A stretch of 64,000 nucleotides of DNA from Armillaria gallica (lineage: Eukaryota; Basidiomycota; Agaricomycetes; Agaricales; Physalacriaceae): assembly GCA_037576215.1 (NCBI GenBank), contig JBANDB010000003.1, positions 806,001 to 870,000 on the forward strand, given 5' to 3'. A program made the translations under genes and the position numbers. The notes under the pieces are model-generated. The model did no database searches. It worked only from the letters and a program-made list of their open reading frames with translations, and had not been told where the DNA came from. Positions within the stretch are counted from its first letter, which is position 1. Each line of letters starts with the position of its first letter. Shown here in pieces: positions 21,439-34,528 of this stretch.

Positions 21439-24248
21439 TTATATACCCTTGATGATATCCGCCAACTGAAAAACACCATTTAACCTTCACTAAGGTGAGC
21501 GGCGCGTTGGGAAACATACCTTTTCTCCCATCGCATAGACGGTTGCTTGCAAGTGTGTTCCTATCGCTATCGGAATAGCGCTGGCATCGCATATCCTTAA
21601 GTTCGACGTTCCGTACACTTTGAGGGCTCCATCTACTACGCCTCCGAGAGCTCTTGGTGCCATGGCCGCCGTCCCTGATCGCATTCAAATAAGCTTACGT
21701 CCGGGAAGATAAAAGAAATACACTAACCCATGGGATGCTGAGAAGTCTGATATAGAGGTTGTTGGAAACAATGGAAAACTCAACTCAACACGAGACAATT
21801 ACTCACACCCAAGCTATTGCGGACATACCTGTAAACGGGGAGGTAAGCATAAGGAATACTGAATAGACCAATATCTTTTACTGGATTAATTCTTCATCGG
21901 TCTGTAATACCGTCGGCGGCACAACGAGATTCGCTATATTATCTGCCAGTGGCGGAATGGTCCCAATTTTCAATACAAATTTTAGGCCCCGGAGCATGAC
22001 CTCGACATCTGAAAAGGATTACTACGTCAATACACGCGATGAAAAGGACATAGGAAAATGACCGAAATTATTGTCCAGATACCGTGGATCTATAACAGGC
22101 GGAGACAAGGGCGAAGACGTATTGATATGCTATTCAATTTGATTGTAAGAATCCCGGCGTTTCATAGTAAATATCGAACGTACGACCGAACCACGTGAAA
22201 TGTGATGCTATTAACCAGAGGAAAAATCAATATCGCAGCGTGTTCATGAAAACACGGGTCCCTACCAATCCGGCGGCAAGCACTGTGATACAGTTCCTGT
22301 TCTCCACACGCTCGAGGAAGGCACTGTGGAAAAGTAGCATCTCCAACTGAGGAACTCGTCCAGCAGCGAGCCACGTCCGCTGGAAATCATACTGCCTTTG
22401 TTGTAGCGCAGTGCGATCCGGGAAGGAGTTACGGGCTCCATCAAACGTTGTCAAAATGTCCTCGGAATCCTCCTCAGAGAAAGGTATGAAGATGAGTGCC
22501 GCGTTTGTCGCAGCCAGGAAACCAGTGCCTGATTTGTTGCTAAGGCGAATGGTTGACTATGAATGTGCCAAAAAAAAAGTAGGAAAACGCACTATAGCTC
22601 ATTCTGTTCCAATGCAAATGTGGCATTGTTCGATAGTGCATCTAATGGACCTGTGAAACCAGAATATCTAGACGCTTAGCCTTGGAAAAACCATACCAAA
22701 TGTGAAAACCCCTTCGTTCATTTCGTATTGAACGCCCATCGCAGGATGGTCCTAAAGTCATGAGATCTGTAAATTAATGACATGCCAATTAAAGAGAAGC
22801 CGACTTGAAGATTTTCTCCCACATTCGGTAGATCGATAAGAGATGGTATCCCAAGGTTTTCCAGAAGGGTTGCGTTGCCTATTCCCGACAGCTCCAATAG
22901 ATGAGGAGTCTGGAAAGCGCCGGCGGATAGAATGACTTCCCGGCGGGCAGTAGCGACGAACGTCTGTGAGGTTGAGTTTGACCAAAATTCGACTCCCGTT
23001 GCGCGTTGTAAACCAGTTATATGTTCTGATTCAAAGATAACTTTCGTTGCCTACCGATCCTGTTCAGCAATTATGGAATATAACTCGCCAGTTCCGGCAT
23101 ACCTCAGCATTTGTGAGAACATGGAAGTTGCTTTGACATACTGAACGAAGGTAATAGGACGCCGCGTAAGACCGCTTGCCCTCCGCCCTGTTGACAGATG
23201 CACGATCGTTCATCAAACCCGTGTTGTTTCCGTTATCCTGGACCAGACAGATTAGTGGACAAGGACAAAACGGGGACTTGAACTCACAGGATCTTCGTTC
23301 ATGGGAATGCCAATGGAGATCATGGCCTTCGCATAGAGGGGCTCGGCGTCTGAGAAGAGGGTATTATGAGATACCTTGAAAAGAAACTGAGCACATTGGC
23401 GAACTGTTAAAGGCTGAAATACATGAATTGGTCCGTCAAACCCCTCGTCATGACCGTTGGGTTGCTCTCCACCAGGAATTCCGAGGAAGTCATTCGTCTG
23501 GTCCGGGTTGACCGATGTTGATTTTTTGAAGTATGGTAGTAACCCGTCCCAGCTCCAATCGTTTTGTCCTGAAGAGAAGAATGTCCAAGCATCATACTCA
23601 ATTTTCGATGCTCGAGTATAAGCGAGGAAATTCATGGCACTCGAACCGCCCAATAGCTTGCCTCTGAGAACATCATCGTGTCAAATTAAATCAGAGGCAA
23701 AACAAACACTGACTGCGTCGGGGGGATGACGCGACCTCCAGCTCCCTCCTGCGCCACAGTCGAGAATCGCCAGTCAAACTGCGGGTTACCTCCGGCTGAA
23801 CCAATGTTCGCTAACAAAGTCATCATAAACACACAAAGACATTGGCACGGGAGACGAAAACGAAATACCTGGAACATCGATCAACGGGTCGTTTTCGTGG
23901 TACGTACCAGCTTCTATGACGCCGACCTGAACGTTACGGTCCTCTGCTAAGCTAACAAAAGGGTTCACTCATACAATACGTCTGATCAGGAGGATGTAAT
24001 ACCGTGATGCCAGAGTCAGACCTGCAGTGCCGGCCCCTTGGAATAACGTTGGGTGAGTTAACCATAGGAAGTACTGTATGGACAAAGGACTAACCCACGA
24101 TGAGATAGTCAAACGTGAGAGCAACAAACTCTTGTTGCTCGATTACTATGTCCTTAGTTTGGCACGATTGTCCGTCGACGAATGATGGTAGCGATAAACA
24201 CAGAAGAAGAGACAGTAGTCCAACAGCCGGAAATGATACTCGGAGCAT
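21439..24248 (-). CDS. GMC oxidoreductase, secreted, aryl-alcohol-oxidase-like (multi-exon)
   Basis: FAD-dependent alcohol oxidase or dehydrogenase of the glucose-methanol-choline family. The ATG (24246-24248) opens a signal peptide (MLRVSFPAVGLLSLLLCLSL). The FAD-binding start DYLIVGG-AGTAGLTLASR follows across an intron whose donor is near 24107. Later exons carry VGVIEAG, GKLLGGSSAMNFLAYTRASK (GMC signature 1), GAFQTPHLLELSGIG (signature 2), HHISRGSV, and the C-terminal HPMGTAAM with the active-site His and [10 protein letters not shown]. The last exon encodes LADIIKGI and a TAA stop at 21439-21441. About a dozen short introns are needed; exon edges were set by eye. Length near 600 residues is normal. 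Such enzymes oxidise primary aromatic or allylic alcohols and give H2O2. The gene is divergent from the P450 at 25327, which suggests a shared control region. Confidence 0.85.
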
Positions 24249-25326
24249 ACGAAGGAGAAATGGGCTCAGAATCTAGTAGGAAGGATGGGGCAACAAAAGG
24301 AAAGGGATCAAGCAAAAGCGTCAGCTGCCGTAATTTCTTTTTATTTTACCGGGTTCCGCCTCTCTGCACATCGCGTCTGATGTTCTGGACATCGCAGGCA
24401 CCTTAAGCCTGTACCTGAGTACCGGTCGAGGATATGGTGAAAAGATGAAGTGGGCAGGTACGGATTGCCATCCCGGGGCGTTGCTTGATTTCCGATCTAT
24501 GCGGTCGTGTGGGCTTGCACCATCCTCATTGAAGCCGAAATCGAAGGTCAGACGGATACCACTGGCAGTGCAATCAAGGTGTGAACCGGGTTCATCGGCG
24601 ATAGCTTGAGATAGGTTCCAAGACGGGAGACATGAGACTAAGCTCGTCTTCTCTTCTCGGATAGGAAAAGTCATAGATTCGGAAATTGAACTGAGCTGAG
24701 TTGACGGCTTATCTTCTAATACCACACTCGTGCTTGTTAGTGATCTCCGTCTTCTCTTCGTCTCGCCGGATATCAATAGGCGCCTCTGGCCACTGGGAGA
24801 TCATGAATAGCTAGTCCATCATTCACCGGGAATACACATGCCAAGCGGCATATTTCATCAGGTGGTGATTAGAACTTCCTATTGCACAAGATGAGTGGGA
24901 ACCATTTCACAGCCATTTGTGAACAGCATTTCAAAGAACACTCACCATTGGACAAGGATAATCAAGATCATAATAACACTAGCTCCAAGCGACTCGGTGA
25001 TGGGTACCACATCTCTTCATATTCTTTACTCCACAGCTCATAGATCCCGTCACGATTGTTCAAAAGAAATCTCTCAGCTATAATAAAGATACACCAGCCA
25101 CGGATTGACCACTGAACCTGCGGATAGAAGAGAAAAGGATCGGTTTGGATTGGCGCCAAATTTTAGGGTCAAAGTCAGCTCAACGCCGCTGACTGCACTG
25201 AGGCCAGTTTCCGGCTATTTCCGGCTCGGGCCGATCAGTTCTTAACCGCGGTTCACCATGGTCTGCATCTCTGGCGATGGAGAATAAAAGGCAACTGTAA
25301 GAGTGAAGGATGGAAAAACGTTCGTT
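24249..25326. promoter_or_regulatory. Divergent intergenic region between GMC oxidoreductase and P450
   Basis: About 1.08 kb separates two head-to-head genes of the cluster. No separate gene is evident; a 63-codon minus-strand stretch (24968-25159) is unsupported. It presumably contains both promoters. Confidence 0.4.
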
Positions 25327-27830
25327 ATGGATCGCATTCTAAACATCAATCTTCCTATTAACACTGCTAACGTCCATGGGCCTCTGACCCTTCTACTAGT
25401 GTCTGGTCTCGGTTTCCTATTATGTTTTCTGCTCGCGATTCTTCCGTCCGCCGATTCGCGTATCAAATATCTTCCCCTGCCAGTAAGGAGCTGAGAATAT
25501 CTTATCTGACATGCGTAATCACCTAACAGCCGGGGGCGTCTCTTATTTGGGGTCATGAAAAGGCCGTATTCGTAGGCCAGCCAGGAAGCGCCTTCAGGGA
25601 TTGGATAAGCAATTTCGGCCTCACATTTCGCATCAAGGCTGCTTTTGGAGTAAGCCCTTACAACGTCATATCATCATCTTACTCTTAATTTACACTTATT
25701 CAGGCTCCAGACATCGTATGGCCTGAATGTATTTCGTCACTCTTTTACTCATTTCTTCTCAGCTTGTCTTGAGCGACCCGATGGGTATCACTTACCTACT
25801 TAAGAAGAAAGTGTTTGATTACCGTGCGTGCCTATTCCTGTCGTTTACATGATGTCTAACGCTTGTGTCTAGATCATAGTGCGGTAGTTCGACCTAGAGT
25901 CGCTCGTCTACTGGGAAAAGGCCTAGGTTGGATAGAAGGAGAAGAAGAACACAAGAGGATGAGGCGTCTTGCACGTCCTGCACTCACGTACATACGCGTC
26001 ATGCTCACAACCATTTTTTTTCTAAACACATCTTTGCAGATTGGATAACATCAAGGCCATGTCCTTGGATATCACCGAAGCTGCTACACGAGTAAGTTTG
26101 TATAACACGACTTATCTTTTCTTAAAACTGGCGGTGCCATAGGTGACCAAAGATTTAGTCGAGTTTGTCCAGAATGCCGGACAAAAAGCTGAGGTCAACA
26201 TCCTCGACTGGACCGGAAAGGCAACGTAAGTAATCTCATTTTTCTCCTTCCCCAAAGCTAAGCATGTTTTCCAGTCTCAATATTGTTGGTCGCGTGGTTC
26301 GTATCTTCGTGTCTGGTTTGAATATCTCCCCTGACAACTCAAAGGCATTTCTGCATGACTTTAAAGCCGGAAACAGCAAAGAAGCTCAAGATATTCTGAA
26401 TGCCAGGAAAAAAGGAGTATCGGCTATCGCTAAATATGTCGGATTCTTGGTATGTAACTATACTTTGTCTCTTTGAAGCGCCTTACTTTAGGCTGTAGAC
26501 GTTGATGCTGCTGCGTCGATTTCACTTTTTGAACTACTTTCCTATTGCAGCGATACAAGGCCAGGGATTAGCGAAGCGTACAATTCATGTTGGGCTTCTC
26601 TTTCTTCGCAAATTCGTTTGTTAACGGGTATGATAGGCTGGCGTTGCGAAAGATCTTATTCAAAGATCTCAGACTCTCGGCGACGAGGGAAAGTATCAAG
26701 ACCAAAAGGACCTGTTGACTCGGCTGCGTGAGTAACATCCGTCTCATCTACCCTTGTTTAATATTCTTGTAGTCCTTGCTGCCTCCGAGGAAAGAATTCC
26801 TGTTTCCGAATTGTATGAGCACGTACGTATAGTCATCGTTTCCTACTCGTGTTGCTGCGTAAATGCTGATATTCCTTCAGATCTCAACCTTCATGTATGC
26901 CATTTTGACATGTTTTCATCACGGCCACCACGACTATTAACGCTCAATTTAGTGTCGCTGGATTTGAGAGCACGACTACGACTGTAGGATTCTCAGTCTG
27001 GGAGCTAGCCCGGCATCCGGAGAAGCAGCGCCGACTGCGTGAGGAGCTTGCTCCCTTTGGCAGAGAACCAACATATGACGATCTTCAAAACAAAGCGCCA
27101 TATCTTGAAGCCGTATTGAAGGAGACGTAAGCTGAATATCACGACTCAAGTTGCCATACGCTTAGCCCTGATCTTTTTTTGCTAGTCTCCGGCTATACCC
27201 TGGGCTCCCATACATGGAGCGCGTGGCTACTAAGGCTGATATCATCCCTCTTCATCAACCCATCCAGCTCGCCAACGGACAGGTGTCTCATCAAGCTGTC
27301 GTCGAGCCAGGACAGGTTCAGTCTTCGGTAGAATCAGTTTCGTGCATAAAACTAAGTAGAGATATAGACTGTGATCATCCCGATCATCGCTGTGCAGAGA
27401 CAAGACTCCGTCTGGGGCGATGGTGACGCATTCCGTCCCGAGAGATGGCTTAAGCCTCTTCCACCCCAAGAACAGCTTTGTTCAGGATGGGGGAAAATGC
27501 TCGCGTTTAGTGACGGACCGAGGAGTTGCGTCGGGACCTACCTAGGTAAGTTGGTCGCTTTACTCCCGTTAATACCATTACCCATCTTTCTACGCGTAGC
27601 CATCTTCAACTACAAGGTAGGTTAAATGGCCTATTTTTGCTGATTGCATCTGAACGTATCTTGTGGCACAGGTCATCATGAGCTCGTTCCTGAATAGTTT
27701 TCTGTTTGAAGATCCGAATGTGACCATGAGGTTGAAGATCTCTTCGAGTTTACAAGCGTGGGTTCATCGTGACCCAGACGACCCTGGCCGTAACGAACTA
27801 CCCGTCATCCTGGTACCAATTGATAACTGA
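25327..27830 (+). CDS. Cytochrome P450 monooxygenase (multi-exon)
   Basis: Heme-thiolate monooxygenase anchored in the ER membrane. Exon 1 (25327-25482) encodes an N-terminal membrane segment (LTLLLVSGLGFLLCFLLAIL) and the start of the proline hinge. Later exons give ARLLGKGLGWIEGEEEHKRMRRLARPALT. The I-helix is VAGFESTTTTVGF near 26955, and the K-helix ExxR lies in LKETLRLYPG (about 27115-27195, split by an intron). The heme loop is FSDGPRSCVGTYLG near 27505-27546, with the cysteine ligand in FxxGxRxCxG. The stop is TGA at 27828-27830. About ten introns of 45-65 bp fit the breaks, and I see no disabling change. It probably hydroxylates the cluster's intermediate. The CYP family cannot be assigned without a search. 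Confidence 0.85.
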
Positions 27831-28307
27831 TCAGCATGAGATTGGTACCTTAAACTGTGTACAGTATTGACATATCCTTAAATTTCTATTGATCATTGCC
27901 ACGCTTCCGAATAGCCTCATAGTAAGGGATAGCTATTACCAACGTGTTGATATTTGAATGATCACGGACTCTTTGCGCATATATCGTATTCTATCACGGA
28001 TGGAGACCATCAGCAGGACGTTGTGTTAACATTACTATTTTTATCAACAGTGGTTCGGGCGCTCCTGTGACACCGATTGGGTCTCGACAAGCTTGGTGAA
28101 TGAACTGACCTAGAAGCATCTTCAAATCAAGCTTCGACGTTCAACTACTGTTGTAGAAAATATTCTTGAAGCCCCGCACCAGCTTGTACCTTGATCAATT
28201 TGCAAATAAGGTCATTAGGTCCTAGGACTCCCCGCGGTCCAATGTCAAGACCGTCATGACCTCAGTATAAATATGCTCACTCGCTGTTACTATTCCCTAT
28301 CACTCCA
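27831..28307. other. Intergenic, P450 to methyltransferase
   Basis: No gene. It contains the TATA box of the downstream gene (see 28266). Confidence 0.5.
28266..28272 (+). promoter_or_regulatory. TATA box of ICMT-like gene
   Basis: TATAAAT 36 bp before the ATG at 28308, a usual distance for a fungal core promoter with a short leader. Confidence 0.5.
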
Positions 28308-29043
28308 ATGACCATACTTAAACTTCCTATTCTGGTTGTCGGTGCCTACAACATATGGAAGGCACTTACGCCTCCACATCGCTCCGCGCTAGCTGAACGC
28401 TTTCCCCCGTCTTTGATAGGACGTTTTGCGCTATCGTTTTCTACTTTCCTGAAGGTATGATCATAGTGCATTTGATTCGCGGAGTTCCATTAATATTTCC
28501 CCCCAGACCGCACATGTGCTTAGCTGTCTGTGCGAGGCCGCCTTAATTCTATCAAGCCAACTCATGCCCACAGTTCTCGTTCACATGCCGACAAAATTCC
28601 AATCTGCAACCATGGCTATCACGCCGTCCTTTTTAATAGGTTCAAGCCTAGCCATAGCGGGGGCGCAGCTTCGTTTAGCATGCTACCGGACCCTTGGGCG
28701 CTTGTTCACTTTCGAGATGGCTATTCGGAAGGATCACGAACTTATAACCACCGGTCCATATGCTTATGTGCGCCATCCAGCATATGCCGGCCTTCTGATG
28801 ACGATGGCTGGGGAGGCCGCTATTCAGTGCAGTCGAGGATCCTGGCTGCGAGAGTGCGGATTGATGGAGATGCTTGCGATGAAAGTTTACTTGAGTATCC
28901 TCATATCTCCGATGTTGCTTTTGACATACAGTTCTACGAGGCGAGGGTGGCATGAAGATGCGATATTGAAGGCGAAATTTGGAGATGCCTGGACAGAGTG
29001 GGCCAAGGAGACACCATACAGACTGATACCATTTATTTACTGA
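28308..29043 (+). CDS. Isoprenylcysteine carboxyl methyltransferase (ICMT/PEMT)-family protein
   Basis: Integral-membrane SAM-dependent methyltransferase fold. CDS is join(28308..28454, 28507..29043), 227 residues; the 52-bp intron has GTATGA..CCCAG ends and preserves frame. It shows several hydrophobic segments. The conserved C-terminal core includes ELITTGPYAYVRHPAYAG, the family's GPYxxVRHPxYxG signature for SAM binding, then EDAILKAKFGDAWTEWAKETPYRLIPFIY. Classical ICMT methylates prenylated CaaX cysteines in the ER. Paralogues inside basidiomycete gene clusters may methylate small molecules instead, and the position between a P450 and a GMC oxidoreductase supports that reading here, by inference only. 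Confidence 0.88.
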
Positions 29044-31722
29044 TTCACATACATCCAAATCTAAGAGCAAGTTCAAAAAATTTCTGGGTACCATACATAT
29101 GGTACCGTATAGGTGGGTGTGAGTAACCTGATGGCGATCAGAAGGTGCTGTCGGCGTCTAGGACCTGGAGGTCAATGACTAGTGATTAGGATGGTCAAAA
29201 GAGTCGGTCACGATTCTGATGACAATTTTGGTTCCACAGTCGGGGCCCTTCGTGGGAGAGATATGTGGTCGCCGCGATTCTCATGCCGATTCTACTAACA
29301 AGGCATCCCCATTGATAACGAAGATCCCCGTGACTGTTTACTATGCTAAATCTCCCGACGGCCTTTGAGCGGGATCCATCGATGATAAAACAGTCACGGA
29401 AACATTGACGCTTCGGCATGGCGTCAACAAAGGTACGATTGGTACTCCTCGAGGTGAAGAATGGTAAATGTGCACGTCCCTCCGAGCTACAGTGACTGTT
29501 GTCACGAATTCAGCAACCGTCTCGGCAGTGGTCTTAGCAAGTGATGAACCACTAACGTCTGCAAAGCGTCGTATCCGCCATTTCAATGCCATCTCCCGCT
29601 CGATATCTGCATTCACACGCAACACCTGCCAGCTGGCCAGGCCAGGCACGTAATCTGGAGCCTGAACCACGACTCTGAAAGAATATCGACGATGCGGATG
29701 ACCTAGGATGAGACTCCAACGGGCGACGAAGAGCAGATTACAGAGAATGGGAATGACGAAAACTGTCGACACGGCCGATTAAGATATATCCGTAGAGTCG
29801 GAAGAAATCCTACTCACAGGCTAAATGCACTTGCTCGTAAAGTCCTACTCATATCACAATTTCTTGGTGGATTCTTCGGAAATTTTAATTCAGTAGCTTT
29901 CCTACCCCAATCACCGCAGAATTGTCACCTTACCGCTGCACTTCAATCCATGTTAGTGGTAACAATGTTAGTGCTTGGTCTCGTTGGCATGGAAGGCGTT
30001 GTCCTACGTCTCGTTCATCTTTCTCGTCTTGGTTCCGGGTAAGCTAGCATAGTCATGTGAGAGGAAGATAGCAGACAGTAGAAATTGCAGCGATAGACCG
30101 TGGCGGTGGTGACAGAGACGTGTCGGCCCGTCAATCCCGGTGCTCGCTCTCAATTTGAATTTTCCACCTATCCATTGAAATTCAACCACCACGGACTCTA
30201 CTTATCGCGGGCCTGTCCTTCTCACTCTACGACCTTCTACGACTTACATTCGATGTTGTGCATCTCTGAATAAGTTCCCTTCGGAGCCTGTGTCTGGATT
30301 CGTACCAATCACGCAAACGACCAACCATGTCACGAACCTGGTGGAACCTTGGACAACATGAGCACCGTACAATGTCAGCCAGGGTGTATATGATCCAGCA
30401 GCTTGTTTTCATTCTCTGCCGATGCTCTTTTTGGTATTTCCACGAGGCCAGATGCATTTTTCGCGTCCTATGTCCATACCACGAGGCTACGAGTCACGAC
30501 CCCGACAGAAGGCTGTAGTCGCAATACATTAGGGAAGCTACTATTGAGCCCGGATAGCAAACGTACGCGTGTCTCCCTGTCTTGAGGTGACAAACTTCAA
30601 CAACGCGATCTATGGTCGTCTGTGCGCTGACTGTATGCGGATTGGTGATTCTTGGGACTCTTTTCCTTCAGTGGACGTCGACAAGGGTCTGATGGTGAAT
30701 TCTGGGGAAAATTCTCATCCTTTTTGGGCCGATGTCCCCGGTCACGCTCTACTACCGGCTTCCTCTCGCATCCCTTGCAGCCTCGGCAGTATCTCTTTGC
30801 CCTAGATTCTAGCAGAAACGGTTGCGCCGATGGACGGTCGCTGCATTCTCCCTCGCCAAATATTTCCCGCTAGGACTAGCAAATTTGATCTTGATAATAC
30901 AAAGAAGTTGAAATGCATTTGTGAACGGCACCATAGACGCTTTTCGCGGTCTCCTCCACATCACAATTCCTTTTCCGACTCTACACGGTGTGACTTGCAT
31001 CCTTTACTAAAAGTTCGCCCCGCGTACGACAGGTTTTCGTCATCTTCGTAGTCGTCGAAGTTACCTCTATCATCGGGGGTATCATCATCGCTGAAACAGC
31101 CGCTCCCAGTTTACATACTACGGCCGATCTCTAAGCCTGAGATGTTACCATCACCCCCGTCTGTGGAGACGTCAACTTTGGGGGCGGCGGGCCTCCTCGC
31201 TGTTGAATCTAGCGTGTTGCCCGTTGAAGCTCAAGTCGCTGTTGTCATGTCGGTCATAGGCAGAACCATCTCCGTTGGAGGATGCAGTGTCATTGGCGGT
31301 GTTACCTCTGTTGTTTCCAAAGCTGCCCTACATCATTGGTCCAGAAGTGAACGTTGAGGAAGAATACTAGTGGGTAGTAACTGCCTGTAGCTGAAAATTG
31401 ACTGGGACACTTCACTGACGCACCTTTTTGCGTAGTAAAAACATTGACCATTAGGTGATTGGGTAGCTTATCCAACCCGGATGTTCTGGGTCCCTCATAC
31501 TGGGTCACACGATGGTGGCTATCATATCAATGATACCTTCTTCGGAGGGTACCGTCTTGCTACTGTTGACAGTACAACTCGGACTTGGACTCAGGAGCAT
31601 GTCTGATCTAGCTCTTCATTAGAAATTAGCTTTAATGGCATCTTTATCATGTTCACAAGTTTCTTTCATATCATTTAGTAGTACACTTGTCTACGAAACA
31701 CTGAGGATTCATTGAGAATATA
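29044..31722. other. 2.7-kb stretch without a recognisable gene
   Basis: Open stretches exist on both strands (for example 29341-29772 minus, with a hydrophobic N-terminus MSTVFVIPILCNLLFVARWSL, and 31142-31357 plus), but none shows a family motif or a chain of spliceable exons. I do not call a gene here. Confidence 0.4.
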
Positions 31723-34528
31723 TCACACAGTCACCTTAATCATGTCAGCTAACTAGATATATTCATCAACAAATCTATTGTATATCGGTCTAGGACTGGC
31801 TGGACATACCTTTTCAGCAACTGCATAAACAGTGGCCTGCAAGTGTGCCCCCAAACCAACAGGAAGGATGCTTGCATCACATACTCTGAGGTTCTTTGTT
31901 CCATAAACCTTAAGATCACCATCCACTACACCTATAATAACAAGTCAATGCCTCAACAAATAGATGGAGCTATAAAAACATACCACCAAGTTCCCGTGAT
32001 CCCATAGACACGGTCCCTAACAATTATTAGACCTATAAATAAGCAAAAAAATAAAACAATACTACACACCCATTGGATGTTGGGCAGTCTATATAGATGG
32101 TTTAGCAAATAAGGAATCCATAAAAATGGTAAGCTTACACCAACAGATGCCTTGACAAAGCTGAAATGCATCCCAATGTCATAGCGAGAAGGCAAGAATC
32201 CAATATCTACTCACCTGATAAGCTCCTCATCAGTTTGTAACACTGATGGAGGAACTGTAGTAGACTCGATAATATCAACCAACGGTGCTGTATCAGCTAC
32301 CTGTCGCAATAGCTTGGCACCCTCAAGTACCAGCTTTACATCTAAAGGGTTTAATTAGCAAGAGTCATTGCAAAAAAGGCTCAACAATACCAAATTCATT
32401 GTCAAGGATGCTTGGATCAATGGTAGGTAATGATAGAGGATCCTTTGATTTGATGTGCTATTCTAGTATGAGTATCCACATTTATTGCTGAGATATCACT
32501 ACTTACCACTGAGCCTCGACTGATGTGATGCTATGAATATTGGTCAGACACATTGTAACAACTCATTTTGCATGATAGCACTCACCAATCCGGCACCAAG
32601 AACGGTAATATAGCTTTTGCCTGGCTCTGGATTAACAAAGCCATTGTTGAAAAGGATGAGTTCCATTTGTGGAACTAAACCCTTTGTGAACCATTCACGC
32701 TGTACGGCATATTGCTTGGCTTGAAGAGGAGAGGTCTTGGACCTACTCAAGACCGCTTGATCAAATGCTTTGATAAGGGCCTTGGTCTTTTCATCATCAA
32801 GGAAGAGAGAGAACGGAAGAAAGGACAGTGCGCTGTTGAATGATGCGAGCATACCACCATGTGATTCCGCACTGGTTGAACCTCAGAATCAGACAGAAAT
32901 AAATGTATGAAGATGAGACTTACTAAATCGCAGCTTGTTCAGCCGCAAAAGCAGGATTGTTCCTCAATTCATCTAAGAGATAAATTCGTTGCAAAAGTAC
33001 AATATATATTGCAAAGCACATACCAAATGTAAGGATTCCAGGCTTGAGCATGTGCTGAGAAACCGCGACATAGTGGTCCTAAAGGGCAACCGAGAGTGAG
33101 ATGAACCACAGCAGACGATTTGAAAACAAACCTGCAGATTTTCGCCTACTTCCGGTAAGTCAACAACTGTCGGGATGCCGAAGCTCTCCAGTAGACTACG
33201 GTTGCCAATCCCTAAGAGAAAGAAGTATTCGTAAATGCGACAGGGTCCAACACAGCGGTGCGTACCAGATAACTCCAAGATTTGAGGTGATTGATAAGCT
33301 CCCGCGGCAAGAATGACTTCCTTTCTCGTGTGGGCAACGAATGTTTGCGAGTCAACTTGAAATTCGACGCCGGTTATCTCTACTCCAGATACGTCTCCAG
33401 TGGACCTCGATAAAAGTTTCGTCACCTGGTATAGTTATCAGGATAGGAATGGTATGTTGTGGGTGCGCGCTTACCTGAGCCTTTGTCAATAAATGGAAGT
33501 TGTTGCGTGATTCAGAGCGACGGAAGTAGGCGGTCGCTGCATATGAGCGGGTGCCGGTAAGAGGATCAATGTTCATCCGAGAATTGATCACGCCATTGAG
33601 TTCGCCATTTTCCTAAACACTTTTCAAGATAGAGAATACGACGTTAGGTAAATCGCTTACCGGAGACGGATTCGTGTGGATTCCCATTTTGTTGAGCGTT
33701 CTGACATAGATGGGAACGGTCTCGGGATCAACCTTATTATAAGACAGCTAATAGAAGCTGCTGTTAGCGATCGCGGATAACGCAGCTGTCAGAAAGTGCT
33801 GGCTCACTTGAATAGGTCCGTCGAAACCTGAATATTCTGGATTATTCCCAGCCGAAGCATCAGCAGCAGAAATTCCCGGAAAGGTATTCAATTGGTCTGC
33901 TGTAATAGCTGTGGACTTGCGGAAGTAAGGCAGCAAGCCTTCCCAGTTCCATCCCTTGTCCGAAGCAAAGGCATCCCATGCGTCGTATTCAAACTTTGAT
34001 GCACGGTTCCAAGACAAGAAGGCCACGGAACTGCATCCGCCAAGCATCTTGCCTCTATCGCGACCGATGAGAAAGAGTACGTTGAAAGTGCAATAGCTCG
34101 TACCTCGCAGCAGGAAAAGTACGTCCGTTCGCTCCTTCTTGTGGTGCGGTCATAAAACCCCAATCATATGCTGAATTTCCCATTGTCCGTCCCGTGTTCG
34201 CTGGGAAGTAAGTTGAAAACAGGTACTCATAGGGAGAACGCAGCGACTCACCGGGCACATCGATAAGCGGGTCATCGAAACGAGCGTCTCCTGCTTCAAT
34301 GACGCCGACTTGAATGGTTTCATCCTCAGCAAGCCTTCAAACCTATTCAGGATCTGACAATTCCGAGAGAGTGGGAGACACGAAGTACCTCGATGCCACA
34401 GTAAGACCTGCAGTTCCGCCACCTAAGTCCAACATCCGAGTTAGTAGTTGTTGAAGTCAGTACTTCTTGAAATTCATACCAATAATAAGATAGTCGAAGG
34501 TCTTTGAAGCGAAGATTTTAGGATCCAT
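31723..34528 (-). CDS. GMC oxidoreductase, no obvious signal peptide (multi-exon)
   Basis: Second FAD-dependent GMC alcohol oxidase of the cluster. It starts [18 protein letters not shown] (ATG 34526-34528), so the FAD motif follows at once. I find no in-frame leader exon upstream, unlike the paralogue at 21439. Other marks are [38 protein letters not shown] (signature 1, with Cys for the usual Ser), [48 protein letters not shown] with the catalytic His near 32075, [14 protein letters not shown], and a last exon LADMIKVTV with TGA at 31723-31725. The acceptor of the last intron is decided by frame (TCTAG before TTAGCTGAC). It may be cytosolic or use an unrecognised leader. The shared C-terminal exon structure shows the two GMC genes are related. 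Confidence 0.83.

Noticed and set aside
31142..31357. Small Ala/Val-rich plus-strand ORF
   Set aside because: Composition-driven open frame with no start context, motif or splice partners.
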